DNA of 64,000 bases from an uncultured Polaribacter sp. GTDB lineage: Bacteria; Bacteroidota; Bacteroidia; Flavobacteriales; Flavobacteriaceae. The stretch is taken from assembly GCF_947501385.1 (NCBI RefSeq), contig NZ_CANMVP010000011.1:62001-126000 (forward strand), written 5' to 3'. Within the stretch, counting starts at the first letter, position 1. Each line of letters begins with the position of its first letter. Positions 24,987 through 32,690 of the stretch are shown here, piece by piece. A program made the translations under genes and the position numbers. Under the pieces are notes generated by a model. It saw only the letters and a list, made by a program, of their open reading frames with translations, was not told the DNA's origin and searched no databases.

Positions 24987-26135
24987 TTATTTTGCAAGTC
25001 TTATTCCTGTAAATTGCCATTGTGTATTTGGCGAAAAAAAGTTTCGGTATGTATTTCTACTATGTTGTTTTGATGTTGCTGAAGAGGCTCCTCTTAGAAC
25101 CATCGTATTTATCATAAATTTACCATTGTACTCTCCTACTGCGCCTTCTTTTATTTTAAAATTGGGATAGGGCAAATAAGCAGAATTTGTCCATTCCCAG
25201 CGTTTCCCCCAATTTAACTTTGCTGATGCAATTTCCCATTCAAATTCGGTTGGTAATCGCATTTCTTTCCAAAAGGCAAATGCTGAGGCTTCATAAAAAG
25301 AAACATGAGAGAGTATGGTATTGTCATCAATTTTCTCTAAACCAGACAATGTATATTGATACCATTCATTATCTATAGATTCCCAATACAAAGGGAATTT
25401 GATATTATTTTCTTGCAGCCAAGACCAACCATCATCTAACCAGTATTTTGGATTCTTATAACCATCTGAATTTATAAATTCAATAAATTCGCCATTAGTT
25501 ACTAAAGAATTAGAAATACTAAAAGGCTCTAAAAAAACACGGTGATTGCCCAATTCATTATCAAAGCAAAAATCATTTCCTTTATAACCGATGTTATAAA
25601 TTCCTTCTTCAAATTGTAACCAACCCTTGTTTTCATTTTTATCTGTTATAAAATTTTTATCTACATATATTGGATGAATTGGGTTTTTAGAGAATGTGTA
25701 TTTTAAATCGGTAATTAATAATTCTTGATGTTGCTGTTCATGGTTTACCCCTAAAATAGTTAATTCTTGAATTTCTTGGCTCTCATTTTTATTTAATAAA
25801 ATAAACATCGCATTGTCTACATAAGATCTATATTTAAATACCTCTTCTATACTAGGTCTTGTAATTAAACCTCTTTCGTTTCTTTTGATTCTTTTGCCAA
25901 TTGTATTGTAATAACTATTAAAAAGAAATGAATATGCTGAGTTAAAAACCACATAATCTGAATGGTATTTCTTTAAAATCATCTCTTCAAAAAACCAGGT
26001 AGTATGGGCAATATGCCATTTTGGTGGACTTGCAAAAGGGGCAGATTGGGGAGTAAAATCTTCAATAGATAAAGATCTACAAAGACTCTGTGTTTTATTT
26101 CTTACTGATTGGTAAGAAGCTATTATACTTTTCAT
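24987..26135 (-). CDS. egtB: Ergothioneine biosynthesis protein EgtB (sulfoxide synthase)
   Basis: A non-haem iron enzyme that joins hercynine to a thiol donor with oxygen. The N-terminal DinB-like domain carries the first metal His in WHIAHTTWFFEE and the HX3H pair in NHEQQHQELL near residue 130. The C-terminal half is a formylglycine-enzyme-like domain with LPTEFEWEIA and LRGASSATSKQHSRNTYRNFF. The track start is a TTG; the ATG at 26135 is used, 6 nt after a TATTTTTG box. The thiol donor (gamma-glutamylcysteine or cysteine) cannot be told by eye. No egtA, egtC or clear egtE is adjacent. Confidence 0.92.
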   Translation of the reverse strand: MKSIIASYQSVRNKTQSLCRSLSIEDFTPQSAPFASPPKWHIAHTTWFFEEMILKKYHSDYVVFNSAYSFLFNSYYNTIGKRIKRNERGLITRPSIEEVFKYRSYVDNAMFILLNKNESQEIQELTILGVNHEQQHQELLITDLKYTFSKNPIHPIYVDKNFITDKNENKGWLQFEEGIYNIGYKGNDFCFDNELGNHRVFLEPFSISNSLVTNGEFIEFINSDGYKNPKYWLDDGWSWLQENNIKFPLYWESIDNEWYQYTLSGLEKIDDNTILSHVSFYEASAFAFWKEMRLPTEFEWEIASAKLNWGKRWEWTNSAYLPYPNFKIKEGAVGEYNGKFMINTMVLRGASSATSKQHSRNTYRNFFSPNTQWQFTGIRLAK

Positions 26136-26141
26136 ATCAAA

Positions 26142-26149
26142 CAAAAATA
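26142..26149 (-). promoter_or_regulatory. Candidate -7 box TATTTTTG of the egtB operon
   Basis: Minus-strand TATTTTTG fits TAnnTTTG and ends 6 nt before the egtB ATG, which suggests a nearly leaderless mRNA. A clear -33 is not seen. Confidence 0.45.
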
Positions 26150-26444
26150 TTGCTATTCACTATTTTAAATGCGCTCATTTAGGAAGAATACTAACTCATA
26201 AAATTACTTTTCTATAAAATTTTAAAAATATTGGTTCTAATTTTGGTATTAGAGAAACAAATCCATCACTTTTCATACGCTTTATATACTTCATTAAAAT
26301 TGCAAGATACGAAGTTTTGTTAGTCGAGATTTTTAAATTATGATTACTAAATTTAAAATAATATAAAAAAAATGAACAATTGATATGCTAACTGTTTCAT
26401 TTTTAAACAAATCTAAAAAATATATTTTTTTGCAAAAAAAAGCA
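26150..26444. other. AT-rich gap between egtB and tRNA-Gly, no gene seen
   Basis: Very AT-rich sequence with no ORF worth calling, no integrase remnant and no duplicate of the tRNA 3' end. Only the flanking promoters for egtB and tRNA-Gly are recognisable. Confidence 0.6.
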
Positions 26445-26474
26445 TTGTAGAAATCAAAAATGATTCTATATTTG
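26445..26474 (+). promoter_or_regulatory. Promoter of tRNA-Gly
   Basis: TTG (26445-26447), exactly 19 bp, then TATATTTG (26467-26474). Element and spacing are identical to the tRNA-Met promoter. Confidence 0.8.
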
Positions 26475-26488
26475 TAGCTCTTTACCAC

Positions 26489-26561
26489 GCGAAAGTAGCT
26501 CAGTTGGTAGAGCGTCAGCCTTCCAAGCTGAATGTCGCCAGTTCGAACCTGGTCTTTCGCT
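26489..26561 (+). tRNA. tRNA-Gly (anticodon TCC)
   Basis: A complete cloverleaf: acceptor GCGAAAG/CTTTCGC, D stem GCTC/GAGC, anticodon stem TCAGC/GCTGA with loop CTTCCAA, T stem GCCAG/CTGGT with loop TTCGAAC, discriminator T. 73 nt, CCA not encoded. Confidence 0.95.
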
Positions 26562-26564
26562 CAA

Positions 26565-26596
26565 AAAACACTATTAAAAATAATGGTGTTTTTTTT
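26565..26596 (+). terminator. Intrinsic terminator after tRNA-Gly
   Basis: A stem AAAACACTATT/AATGGTGTTTT with one G-T pair, followed by a long T run. It also faces the convergent rhomboid gene. Confidence 0.85.
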
Positions 26597-26644
26597 ATGC
26601 AAAATAGCTTGTAAAAATAAAGATATTTAAGTTTTAAAAATTAT

Positions 26645-27298
26645 CTATAAAGACTTTAATTTATCCCCAAAAATCAATAATAATACAATAGGAATTGCTA
26701 ATAAAATAACCATCAATCTATTGGTAGAAAATAAAGAAGGATATAAAATTAAGGTCAATGCAAAACCACCAATAGCACCACCTAAATGTGCAGAATGCCC
26801 AACATTTCCTAATTGTTTTTTCATTCCATAAATAGAATACAATAAATAACCGACTCCAAAAATATATCCTGGAATTGGAATCATAAAAAACAATGATAAT
26901 TGCATATCAGGATATAATAATATGGAAGAATAGACAATACCCGAAACAGCACCAGAAGCACCAACAGCGCTGTAATATGGCTCGTTTTTATGATATGTTA
27001 GCGAATACAAGCTTCCTGCTAGTAAGCTTCCAAAATAGATAATTAAAAAATTTGGTATTCCTAGCATACCCGTCACGATCCTTCCAAACAAATACAAAGC
27101 ATACATATTAAAACCTAAATGCGTCCAATCTACATGTAAAAAACCAGAGGTAAACATTCTAATTTTTTCACCAGACAAAACTTTACTTACTTGAAATTTA
27201 TATTTATCTAAAAAAGCGTAGTCTTTAAAACCTTTCATTGAAACCAAAACGTTGGCTATAATTATAAATAATACTGCTTGGTTTATATTTCCTATCAT
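26645..27298 (-). CDS. Rhomboid family intramembrane serine protease
   Basis: A polytopic inner-membrane protein of 217 residues with about six hydrophobic segments. The catalytic Ser is in GASGAVSG near residue 114 and the catalytic His in HSAHLGGAIGGF near residue 170. The FTSGFLHVDWTHLGFNMYALYLFG block is the rhomboid L1/TM2 region with its conserved H and N. Natural substrates are unknown. It starts at an ATG just 4 nt after a TATGTTTG box. Confidence 0.92.
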   Translation of the reverse strand: MIGNINQAVLFIIIANVLVSMKGFKDYAFLDKYKFQVSKVLSGEKIRMFTSGFLHVDWTHLGFNMYALYLFGRIVTGMLGIPNFLIIYFGSLLAGSLYSLTYHKNEPYYSAVGASGAVSGIVYSSILLYPDMQLSLFFMIPIPGYIFGVGYLLYSIYGMKKQLGNVGHSAHLGGAIGGFALTLILYPSLFSTNRLMVILLAIPIVLLLIFGDKLKSL

Positions 27299-27302
27299 CC
27301 CA

Positions 27303-27310
27303 CAAACATA
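27303..27310 (-). promoter_or_regulatory. Candidate -7 box TATGTTTG of the rhomboid gene
   Basis: Minus-strand TATGTTTG fits TAnnTTTG and ends 4 nt before the ATG at 27298. No clear -33 is seen. Confidence 0.4.
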
Positions 27311-27382
27311 ATAAAATCCTATTACTAATAACTCTTTTCAATTTAAATTTATATACGATATTTGCAGAACCAAAACCATATT

Positions 27383-28273
27383 ATGCAATTTATTGTCTTT
27401 GCGCTTACTTACCCTTTTATTTGGCTCTTCTCTAGATTGCCAATGCGTATTTTATATATAAAATCTGATGTATTTTTCTTTCTTATTTATCATGTTTTTG
27501 GCTATAGAAAAGCAATTGTTTTAGAAAATTTAAAACTTGCTTTTCCAGAAAAACCTGAAAAGGAACTGCTAGATATCAGAAAGAAATTTTTTAAACATTT
27601 AATGGATCTAGTTATGGAAAGTGTAAAAGCATTTTCGATTTCAGAAAAACAAATCTTAAAGCGTTATAAATATAAAAATCCTGAGTTGGTAAATACATAC
27701 GCAAAAGAAGGAAAGAGTATTGCCTTAGTGGGTGCCCATCAAGCAAATTGGGAATGGTCTGTAAGCTTGCCTTTAGCATTAGACATCCCTGTTTATGGAG
27801 CCTACACAAAACTTCAGAATAAGTATTTCGAAAAAAAAGTCTATAAATCTCGAAAAAAGTTTGATATCGATGGTTTTAAAACTTCAAAATTTGTAAAGGG
27901 GATTCAAAAAAACTTCAATCAACATATTCAGGCTGTTTATGTATTATTGAGTGATCAATCTCCACAAATTCAAAAAACTTTTTACTGGAGAGATTTTTTT
28001 GGAGTAAAAGTACCTGTGCACACGGGTGCAGAAATGCTTGCTAAAAAATTCGATTTGGTGGTGATTAACTATGTTGCTAAAAAAGTAAAAAGAGGATATT
28101 ATGAAATTGAATTCCAATTAATTACAGAAACCCCAAAAGCGTTTGAAAATTATCAAATAACAGATAAATTCACAAAAATTACTGAAGATAATATTAAAGA
28201 ACAACCTGAATTTTATTTGTGGTCGCACAAACGTTTTAAGCATAGAAATAAAGTGCCTACAAAATTCAAATAG
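27383..28273 (+). CDS. LpxL/HtrB-type lysophospholipid (lipid A) acyltransferase
   Basis: A late acyltransferase that adds a secondary fatty acyl chain to lipid A (or an aminolipid) at the inner membrane. The N-terminal hydrophobic segment MQFIVFALTYPFIWLFSRLP is an anchor, the HX4E catalytic motif is AHQANWEW near residue 120, and LSDQSPQ and FFGVKVPVHTGAEMLAKK follow. The track starts at TTG; the ATG at 27383 places the membrane anchor at the N-terminus and gives 296 residues. Its stop directly abuts the stop of the convergent PLP-enzyme gene. It may work on the same lipid A pool as the LpxR-like protein. Confidence 0.88.
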   Translation: MQFIVFALTYPFIWLFSRLPMRILYIKSDVFFFLIYHVFGYRKAIVLENLKLAFPEKPEKELLDIRKKFFKHLMDLVMESVKAFSISEKQILKRYKYKNPELVNTYAKEGKSIALVGAHQANWEWSVSLPLALDIPVYGAYTKLQNKYFEKKVYKSRKKFDIDGFKTSKFVKGIQKNFNQHIQAVYVLLSDQSPQIQKTFYWRDFFGVKVPVHTGAEMLAKKFDLVVINYVAKKVKRGYYEIEFQLITETPKAFENYQITDKFTKITEDNIKEQPEFYLWSHKRFKHRNKVPTKFK

Positions 28274-29740
28274 TTACACGCTAAACCACTCTCTTACCAA
28301 TTCTTGTTCGATTGGTTTTACTGTTTTGTGCGTAAAATCGTTTTTAATTGGATCGTAATTGTAATCTTTAGCCCAATTTTCTATATTTTTTGATAATTCT
28401 TTTAAAGAAGTACATACAAAATCTACTTCTTTGTTCGTAATTGTAGGATGCACAGACAAACGAACCCAACCCGGTTTTTCTGTATTACAACCATGTAAAA
28501 TTTGATCTTTAATTCTGTTGGAAGTTTCTTGATCTACATTTAATAAAAAATGCCCGTAAGTGCCTGCACAAGAACAGCCTCCTCTTGTTTGAATTCCGAA
28601 ACGATCGTTTAATAATTTTACTACTAAATTAAAATGATATTTTTCAAAATAGAAAGAAAAAATACTCAATCTTTTTTTATGATTGGGTGCTAATATTTTA
28701 ACGCCTTCAAGATTTTCTAAGGTTTTAAAAATAACTTTATTTATCTCATTCTCTCTATTTTTAATGTGCTCAGTTCCCATTTTCTCTTTCAACTGAATCG
28801 CCAAAGCAATTCTAATAGTTTGTAAAAACGCAGGTGTACCACCATCTTCTCTCGTTTCTACATCATCAAAATAGTCGTGCTGTCCCCAAGGGTTTGTATA
28901 GCTCACAGTGCCGCCTCCAGGATTGTCTGGAATGGTATTTTTGTACAAACTTTTATTAAATATTAAAACTCCCGAAGTTCCTGGACCTCCTAAGAACTTA
29001 TGCGGAGAAAAGAAAACAGCATCTAAATATTCATCTGTTACTGCTGGATGCATATTGATGTTTACATAAGGAGCACAACAGGCAAAGTCTACAAAACACA
29101 AACCATTATAACTATGAATTAATTTGGCTACCTTATGGTATTCCGTTTTTATTCCTGTAACATTAGAACAAGAGGTTATAGAGGCGATTTTAATTTTTCG
29201 ATGTTCGTGTTTTTTGATACATTTTTCAAAGTTTTTTAAACAGACCAAACCTTCCTCATTACAAGGCACCACTTCTACATCTGCAATGGTTTCTAACCAT
29301 GAAGTTTGATTCGAATGATGTTCCATATGAGAAATAAAAACAATAGGTCTTATTTCATCTGGAATATGGGTATGATTTTTTAAATTCTCTGAAACCTTGA
29401 GTCCCAGAATTCTTTGAAATTTATTTACAACACCTGTCATACCAGAACCAGAAGTAATCAAAACGTCATCATCATTTGCATTTACATGATGTTTAATAAT
29501 TTTTCTTGCTTCATGATAAGCCAAGGTCATTGCTGCACCAGAAGTTGATGTTTCTGTATGCGTGTTTGCCACAAAAGGACCAAATTTATGAAGCATTTTT
29601 TCTTCAATTGGAAAATACAATCTTCCGCTTGCAGTCCAGTCTGTATAGATTAAATTTTGTTCTCCGTAAGGAGATATAAATTTTTGATCGATACCAACAA
29701 TATTTTCTCTAAACTGATTAAAATAATTTTCTAAATCCAT
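28274..29740 (-). CDS. Class V PLP-dependent enzyme, cysteine desulfurase/lyase-like
   Basis: A 488-residue fold-type-I PLP protein. TDWTASGRLYFP opens the domain, SGSGMTGVVNKF binds the phosphate, HMEHHSNQTSW matches the NifS/CsdB HHSN block, SPHKFLGGPGTSG holds the PLP lysine near residue 247, and RGGCSCAGTYGH has two cysteines where SufS-type enzymes carry the sulfur-accepting Cys. It is longer than SufS (about 405), with insertions in the C-terminal half. The reaction is unknown; a C-S or selenocysteine lyase is plausible. It is the last gene in a glmM/OMP/PLP operon, with a 10-bp gap upstream. Confidence 0.8.
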   Translation of the reverse strand: MDLENYFNQFRENIVGIDQKFISPYGEQNLIYTDWTASGRLYFPIEEKMLHKFGPFVANTHTETSTSGAAMTLAYHEARKIIKHHVNANDDDVLITSGSGMTGVVNKFQRILGLKVSENLKNHTHIPDEIRPIVFISHMEHHSNQTSWLETIADVEVVPCNEEGLVCLKNFEKCIKKHEHRKIKIASITSCSNVTGIKTEYHKVAKLIHSYNGLCFVDFACCAPYVNINMHPAVTDEYLDAVFFSPHKFLGGPGTSGVLIFNKSLYKNTIPDNPGGGTVSYTNPWGQHDYFDDVETREDGGTPAFLQTIRIALAIQLKEKMGTEHIKNRENEINKVIFKTLENLEGVKILAPNHKKRLSIFSFYFEKYHFNLVVKLLNDRFGIQTRGGCSCAGTYGHFLLNVDQETSNRIKDQILHGCNTEKPGWVRLSVHPTITNKEVDFVCTSLKELSKNIENWAKDYNYDPIKNDFTHKTVKPIEQELVREWFSV

Positions 29741-29750
29741 GATGTTGCTT

Positions 29751-30599
29751 TTAGAATAATTTAAACTTTCCTCCTACTAAAATATTATTTTGGAAGAAAT
29801 AAAAATTTTGCGATGCCGAATCTGCTGTACTTAAAGATGTTTTGATATTCGGCATATTAATATATCCTATTTTATACTCTGCTTGCATATAAAAATGCTT
29901 TAAAAATGAAATATGTAAACCTCCAACTGCAGAAACGCCCCAACCCGATAAATGAAAATTATCATGTCTTTCTTTTCCTAATAGTGAAGTGTCTGTTCTT
30001 GGGTACAAAGCTCCTGCTCCAAAACCTTCAGTTACATTGATTTGTAAATTCTTTGAATCCAATCCAAACCAATGATCAATATTATCAAAACGTTTTACCT
30101 CTATGTTCACATAATTTAACCCATCTGTATGTTCAAATTTCAAAAAATCTCCCGCTAGATTGATATTTTGATTTGCGTAACTACCATCGTATTTTGCATT
30201 ACCAATATGAATTTCTCCATTAATAGTAACCTCTTGGTTTGCAATCATTACATATTTCATGTGGTCTACACCAATAGAAACTGTATAATTTTCTTTAAAG
30301 AAATATCCAATTTTATAATTTGTTTGCGGAATTGTGATATTCCCCAAATTAAAATAATTATAAACAGAAAATTCTGTTTGCCTGTCTCTTGCGGCTACAT
30401 TAGACAATGTAAAATCATAATCTTCTCCTTTAAATCGAATATCTGATTTAGAGTAATTTGCCCAATTCCAGCCCCAATACACAAAAAATTTCCCCTTATT
30501 TGTAATCTTGTTTTTTTTAGTAATTATAGTATTTTGTTGTGCTGAAATACTCGAAAAACAAAAGAGTAAAACAACTAAAATCACTGTATGTATTTTCAA
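29751..30599 (-). CDS. Putative outer-membrane beta-barrel protein
   Basis: A 282-residue protein with a clear signal peptide (VILVVLLFCFSSISAQ) and a mature region of alternating aromatic strands (FFVYWGWNWANY, YKIGYFFKENYTVSIGVDHMKYVM, FYMQAEYKIGYI) ending in a strand closed by Phe (ILVGGKFKLF), as in small OM barrels. The start is a TTG: no ATG or GTG precedes the signal peptide in this frame, so this rare start seems real. Function is unknown. It lies 13 bp after glmM. Confidence 0.78.
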   Translation of the reverse strand: MKIHTVILVVLLFCFSSISAQQNTIITKKNKITNKGKFFVYWGWNWANYSKSDIRFKGEDYDFTLSNVAARDRQTEFSVYNYFNLGNITIPQTNYKIGYFFKENYTVSIGVDHMKYVMIANQEVTINGEIHIGNAKYDGSYANQNINLAGDFLKFEHTDGLNYVNIEVKRFDNIDHWFGLDSKNLQINVTEGFGAGALYPRTDTSLLGKERHDNFHLSGWGVSAVGGLHISFLKHFYMQAEYKIGYINMPNIKTSLSTADSASQNFYFFQNNILVGGKFKLF

Positions 30600-30612
30600 T
30601 AGTTCTGATGTG

Positions 30613-32037
30613 TTATTTGATGATTGCCTCTATTTCATTGATAAATCTTACGGCCAAATCATCTGCTGCTTGTTGTGATTTTGCTTCGGTGTAGATTCTA
30701 ATAATTGGTTCTGTATTCGATTTTCTTAAATGAATCCATTCTTCTGCAAAATCTATTTTTACACCATCTATTGTGTTTACGCCCGAAATTTCGGGATCAC
30801 TCTTATAGGTTGAAGCCATCGTTTCTAAAATTTTATCAACATCTATTTCTGGCGTTAATTGAATTTTATTCTTACTCATAAAATAACTTGGATACGAATC
30901 TCGCAATTCTTTACAAGACATTTTGCTATTTGCTAAATGTGATAAAAACAAAGCAACTCCCACCAAAGAATCACGACCATAATGAGAAGCAGGATAAATA
31001 ATTCCGCCATTTCCTTCTCCACCAATTACTGTATTGGTTTCTTTCATTTTTATCACTACATTCACTTCACCAACAGCACTTGCAGTATAAGTTCCGCCAT
31101 GTTTTTCTGTAATATCTCTTAATGCTCTAGAAGAAGATAAGTTAGAAACAGTGTTTCCGCCACCTAATTTGCCTAAAACATAATCTGCACAAGCAACCAA
31201 GGTATATTCTTCTCCAAACATAGAACCGTCTTCACAAACCAATGCCAAACGATCTACATCTGGATCAACTACAATTCCGAAATCTGCTTTTTCTTTTACA
31301 ACCAAATTAGAAATGTCTGTTAAATGCTCTTTTAAAGGTTCTGGATTGTGAGGAAATTGTCCGTTTGGTGTGCAATACAATTCAACACATGCTACATTCA
31401 ATTTTTTTAATAAAGCAGGAATAAAAATTCCACCAGTAGAATTAACACCGTCTACAACTACTTTAAAGTTTGCTTTTTTAATCGCCTCTACGTCTACCAA
31501 TTCTAAATCTAAAACTGCCTGAATATGTTTTTCTAAATAAGAATGGTCTTTTGTATAGGTTCCTAAATCGTCTACGTCAGCAAAAGAAAAATCTTCGCTT
31601 TCTGCTAACTCTAAAATTTGTTCACCTTCGGCTCCATTTAAAAACTCTCCTTTTTCATTCAACAACTTTAAAGCATTCCATTGTTTCGGATTGTGTGATG
31701 CCGTTAAAATAATTCCTCCATCTGCATTCTCCATAGGAACAGCTACTTCTACAGTTGGTGTTGTAGACAAACCTAAATCTATAACATCGATACCTAAACC
31801 AACCAAAGTGTTCGTAACCAAACTAGAAATCATTTTTCCAGAAATACGTGCATCTCTGCCAATAACTACTTTTACTTGTTCTGAACTTGTTTCAGAATCA
31901 TTCATATTACTTTTTCTTTTTTTTATAAATGCCCCATAGGCAGATGCAAATTTTACGGCATCTATGGGAGTTAGATTATCAGCCGTTTTACCACCGATGG
32001 TTCCTCTAATTCCTGAGATTGATTTTATTAATGTCAT
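30613..32037 (-). CDS. glmM: Phosphoglucosamine mutase
   Basis: Interconverts glucosamine-6-phosphate and glucosamine-1-phosphate for UDP-GlcNAc and hence peptidoglycan and LPS. Motifs in order are SGIRGTIGGKTADNLTP at the N-terminus, ILTASHNPKQWNALK (phosphoserine loop), VVDPDVDRLALVCEDG (metal loop), GGEGNGGIIYP (sugar loop) and RKSNTEPIIRIYTEA (phosphate site). A Ser/Glu-rich insert near residue 45 (NDSETSSEQ) is unusual but lies in a surface loop. At 474 residues it is slightly longer than the Bacteroidota average. It heads a three-gene run with the OMP and PLP enzyme. Confidence 0.93.
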   Translation of the reverse strand: MTLIKSISGIRGTIGGKTADNLTPIDAVKFASAYGAFIKKRKSNMNDSETSSEQVKVVIGRDARISGKMISSLVTNTLVGLGIDVIDLGLSTTPTVEVAVPMENADGGIILTASHNPKQWNALKLLNEKGEFLNGAEGEQILELAESEDFSFADVDDLGTYTKDHSYLEKHIQAVLDLELVDVEAIKKANFKVVVDGVNSTGGIFIPALLKKLNVACVELYCTPNGQFPHNPEPLKEHLTDISNLVVKEKADFGIVVDPDVDRLALVCEDGSMFGEEYTLVACADYVLGKLGGGNTVSNLSSSRALRDITEKHGGTYTASAVGEVNVVIKMKETNTVIGGEGNGGIIYPASHYGRDSLVGVALFLSHLANSKMSCKELRDSYPSYFMSKNKIQLTPEIDVDKILETMASTYKSDPEISGVNTIDGVKIDFAEEWIHLRKSNTEPIIRIYTEAKSQQAADDLAVRFINEIEAIIK

Positions 32038-32066
32038 TCTTTTGGATGTCTTTTAAATTAGGATCA

Positions 32067-32074
32067 CAAAGATA
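32067..32074 (-). promoter_or_regulatory. Candidate -7 box TATCTTTG of the glmM operon
   Basis: Minus-strand TATCTTTG fits TAnnTTTG and lies 29 nt before the ATG at 32037. Confidence 0.45.
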
Positions 32075-32203
32075 ATTCTATTAAATGGTTATCTAAAATA
32101 ATTTAACAGCTTGTAAAGTTTTGATACATCTATTCATTAGTAGGGAGTTACTCCTGCCTAAATCTGGTAGCTTAAGGATTACATTCTTTTTTTATTTAAA
32201 GAT

Positions 32204-32280
32204 CATTGCGAGAAACGAAGCAATCTCTTATTAAATTTTAGATTACCATAGAAAGGAAAAACTTTCTGGTAATGACAGAC
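32204..32280 (+). repeat. REP-like intergenic repeat pair
   Basis: CATTGCGAGAAACGAAGCAATCTC is a palindrome of the kind dispersed in many Bacteroidota genomes. It is followed by ATTACC-AGAAAG/CTTTCT-GGTAAT and then GACAG, the same tail found after the palindrome at 7600-7642. Number of genomic copies cannot be judged from this window. Confidence 0.55.
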
Positions 32281-32341
32281 TAAAAAATACAGTCTTTAGC
32301 TAACCTTAATGTAAAGATGCTGAAAAAAGTTCAGCACAAGA

Positions 32342-32370
32342 AAAAGCCGTTGCAAATTGCAACGGCTTTT
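32342..32370. terminator. Strong bidirectional intrinsic terminator
   Basis: A perfect 14-bp stem AAAAGCCGTTGCAA/TTGCAACGGCTTTT with a 1-nt centre (effective loop inside the stem). On the minus strand it is followed by TTTTTCTTG, so it can stop transcription coming from the esterase gene. Confidence 0.85.
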
Positions 32371-32546
32371 AAGATATTTAGATTCCTACCAGCGTAGGAA
32401 TAACTGGATACTAAAACTACCTCTCGACTGCGCTATTTTAGACTTGTTTTATAAAATATTAACTTAAAAGAAAACAAGATAATAATGATGGTGAAATTTC
32501 TTTTTTTGCTTCTTTTTTTCTTTGGTAATAAATTGTATTTTGTTAA

Positions 32547-32624
32547 TAAAAAAGAACAGGGTGAACTTAATTTGTCTCTAGAAATTCAAGCTCTATACCT
32601 CGTATTAATCCCCGTTCTTTTATA
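32547..32624 (-). repeat. Long-range inverted repeat, possible structured 3' RNA
   Basis: AAAAGAAC near 32550 pairs with GTTCTTTT near 32614, flanked by GGG/CCC. The roughly 56-nt interior shows further imperfect pairing (TTGAATTT against AAATTAAG). On the minus strand the structure ends in a T run, so it could be a complex terminator or a small structured RNA downstream of the esterase gene. Confidence 0.4.
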
Positions 32625-32690
32625 ACCAAATTACAAAAACCGAATAGAATTTTAGAATTTACCTATTAAAGGTATTTTATAATTAAAAAT

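Larger units (their letters stand above)
32075..32690. other. Long intergenic gap of repeats and terminators between glmM and the PUL side
   Basis: No gene is seen. From left to right it holds a short hairpin near 32140, a REP-like CATTGCGAG...GCAATCTC palindrome (32204-32227), a nested palindrome ending GGTAATGACAG (32242-32280), a strong bidirectional terminator (32342-32370), a small palindrome ATTCCTAC/GTAGGAAT (32382-32401), a TCTCGACTGCGCT fragment of REP type (about 32422), and a long-range inverted repeat (32547-32624). It marks the border between the housekeeping genes and the glycan-degradation region. Confidence 0.6.

Noticed and set aside
24987-26135. Formylglycine-generating enzyme for the PUL sulfatases
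   Set aside because: The C-terminal half has this fold, but the N-terminal DinB-like iron site and the adjacent egtD identify it as EgtB. Sulfatase maturation must come from outside the window.
26150-26561. Integration site at tRNA-Gly
   Set aside because: No integrase, no repeated tRNA 3' end and no cargo; the flanking genes are ordinary.
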